Of a DNA stretch of 64,000 nt, positions 63,190 to 64,000 are shown piece after piece. Position 1 is the stretch's first letter. The number at the start of each line of letters is the position of its first letter. The notes beneath the pieces are model-generated. The model saw only the letters and a list, made by a program, of their open reading frames with translations. It searched no databases and was not told the DNA's origin. The stretch is taken from NCBI RefSeq assembly GCF_900111235.1, contig NZ_FOJI01000004.1, positions 217,886-281,885 of the forward strand. Reading direction: 5' to 3'. The position numbers and the translations under genes are program-made. Origin of the DNA: [Clostridium] fimetarium. Lineage in GTDB: Bacteria; Bacillota; Clostridia; Lachnospirales; Lachnospiraceae.

Positions 63190-63870
63190 ATGAGAAAACG
63201 AAAGCTGTTTATTAGAATAGGCTTGATATTACTTGCGCTAATTGCTATTTGTATGATTATTGTTTTAGGCATAAATCTATTTGTTAAAAAATCGGTACAA
63301 AACAATATTGTACCGGTTGAAGATGCTGTAAAATTAGGAAATGTAGATGCAATTATAATATTAGGTGCAGGCGTATGGGACAAAGATACACCAAGCCCTA
63401 TGTTAAATGACAGATTACTGCGAGGCGTAGAGTTATATAAACAAGGGGCATCTCCCAAAATTTTAATGAGCGGTGATCATGGAAAAGTTGATTATGACGA
63501 AGTAAATGTAATGAAAACCTTTGCAATTAATGCTGGCATTGATTCAAAAGATATTTTTATGGATCATGCGGGATTTTCTACATACGAGAGTATATATAGA
63601 GCAAAAGAAATATTTGGTGTGCATAAGGTTATCATAGTTACGCAAGGATATCATTTGTATCGCGCGCTATATATTGCAAAACAACTGGGAATTGAAGCAT
63701 ACGGAGTTGCATCGGATCAACAAGAATATGGTGGACAAAGTAAGCGAGAATTGAGGGAGATATTAGCAAGAAACAAAGACTTTATCAATGCAATATTAAA
63801 GCCCAAGCCAACATATGGTGGTGAGGCGATATCTATAAATGGAAATGGTAATGTAACAAACGATAAATAA
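63190..63870 (+). CDS. SanA/YdcF family (DUF218) envelope protein
   Basis: The 226-residue protein has an N-terminal membrane anchor (LFIRIGLILLALIAICMIIV) and an extracellular DUF218 domain with AIIILGAGVWDKDTPSPMLN, RLLRGVELYKQGASPKILMS and ESIYRAKEIFGVHKVIIVTQ. Members (SanA, ElyC, YdcF) influence envelope barrier function, for example vancomycin sensitivity in enteric bacteria, with unknown chemistry. It is ten bases after the previous gene with AAGGGG. Confidence 0.92.
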   Translation: MRKRKLFIRIGLILLALIAICMIIVLGINLFVKKSVQNNIVPVEDAVKLGNVDAIIILGAGVWDKDTPSPMLNDRLLRGVELYKQGASPKILMSGDHGKVDYDEVNVMKTFAINAGIDSKDIFMDHAGFSTYESIYRAKEIFGVHKVIIVTQGYHLYRALYIAKQLGIEAYGVASDQQEYGGQSKRELREILARNKDFINAILKPKPTYGGEAISINGNGNVTNDK

Positions 63871-63880
63871 AACATTCCTT

Positions 63881-63953
63881 AAAGAGTTAGTCGTGCTGAC
63901 TAGCTCTTTTTGTGCGACAGGCAGTCGCACCAGTTCTAACGAGAGTTAGAACT
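63881..63953 (+). terminator. Terminator and two further hairpins after the SanA-like gene
   Basis: AAAGAG-TAGTC pairs with GACTA-CTCTTT (63881-63909) and ends in five T. It is followed by GTGCGAC/GTCGCAC (63912-63930, loop AGGCA) and AGTTCTAAC/GTTAGAACT (63932-63953, loop GAGA). The first is a good terminator; the others extend the structured tail. Confidence 0.88.
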
Positions 63954-64000
63954 ATTTTGCGTATTAGGAACAGCGGTCACGATGCGGAGCAAAAACGGAC

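Overview
The window is AT-rich and looks like the chromosome of a Gram-positive, low-GC anaerobe of the Clostridia, most likely Lachnospiraceae. Pointers are the order of the ribosomal protein genes with a KOW-domain gene between map and infA, a zinc-type S14 and L36, an L17 with a long internal insertion, EcfA1-EcfA2-EcfT next to truA, a T-box leader in front of proS, strong AGGAGG ribosome binding sites, a putative LPxTG anchor, and many AraC, YtrA-type GntR, PadR and Xre regulators. The species cannot be named from sequence alone.

Region 1 (1-17,000) is the housekeeping half: the end of the S10/spc operon (rpsQ tail, rplN, rplX, rplE, rpsN, rpsH, rplF, rplR, rpsE, rpmD, rplO, secY, adk, map, KOW gene, infA, rpmJ), the alpha operon (rpsM, rpsK, rpsD, rpoA, rplQ), the energy-coupling-factor module ecfA1-ecfA2-ecfT with truA, and rplM-rpsI. 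Short hairpin arrays and tandem repeats sit in several of the gaps. Region 2 (16,700-22,600) starts with a proline T-box and proS, then becomes a decayed stretch: a fragment of a second fic gene, an intact Fic AMP-transferase, a broken TetR gene, a group II intron-like hairpin, an internally deleted AAA/DUF4143 ATPase and a stump of an ABC-2 permease.

Region 3 (22,600-32,000) holds small signalling modules: GNAT; PadR with a DUF2812 membrane protein behind two palindromic operators; an ECF sigma factor with a membrane-anchored partner and a lipoprotein; an Xre regulator with membrane proteins; a YtrA-type regulator with an ABC exporter; and a YitT protein. Region 4 (32,000-51,300) has two very large secreted, probably wall-anchored metallophosphoesterases flanking a carbohydrate block (GH2 hydrolase, nitroreductase, AraC regulator, cytoplasmic GH26 mannanase, a stump of an AGE-type epimerase), an FMN-dependent glutamate-synthase-like enzyme and a second YtrA/ABC module, then a metallo-beta-lactamase-fold lipoprotein.

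Region 5 (51,300-64,000) holds an AraC regulator, a PH-like protein and an acyltransferase, an Xre/membrane pair, an LCP cell-wall ligase, and a locus made of a DUF2089 regulator behind a 30-bp palindrome, a small membrane protein, two MacB-like fused ABC subunits with translational coupling, a two-TM membrane protein and a SanA/YdcF protein. This last locus is the best candidate here for an uncharacterised envelope system. No CRISPR array, tRNA, rRNA, complete insertion sequence or prophage was seen.
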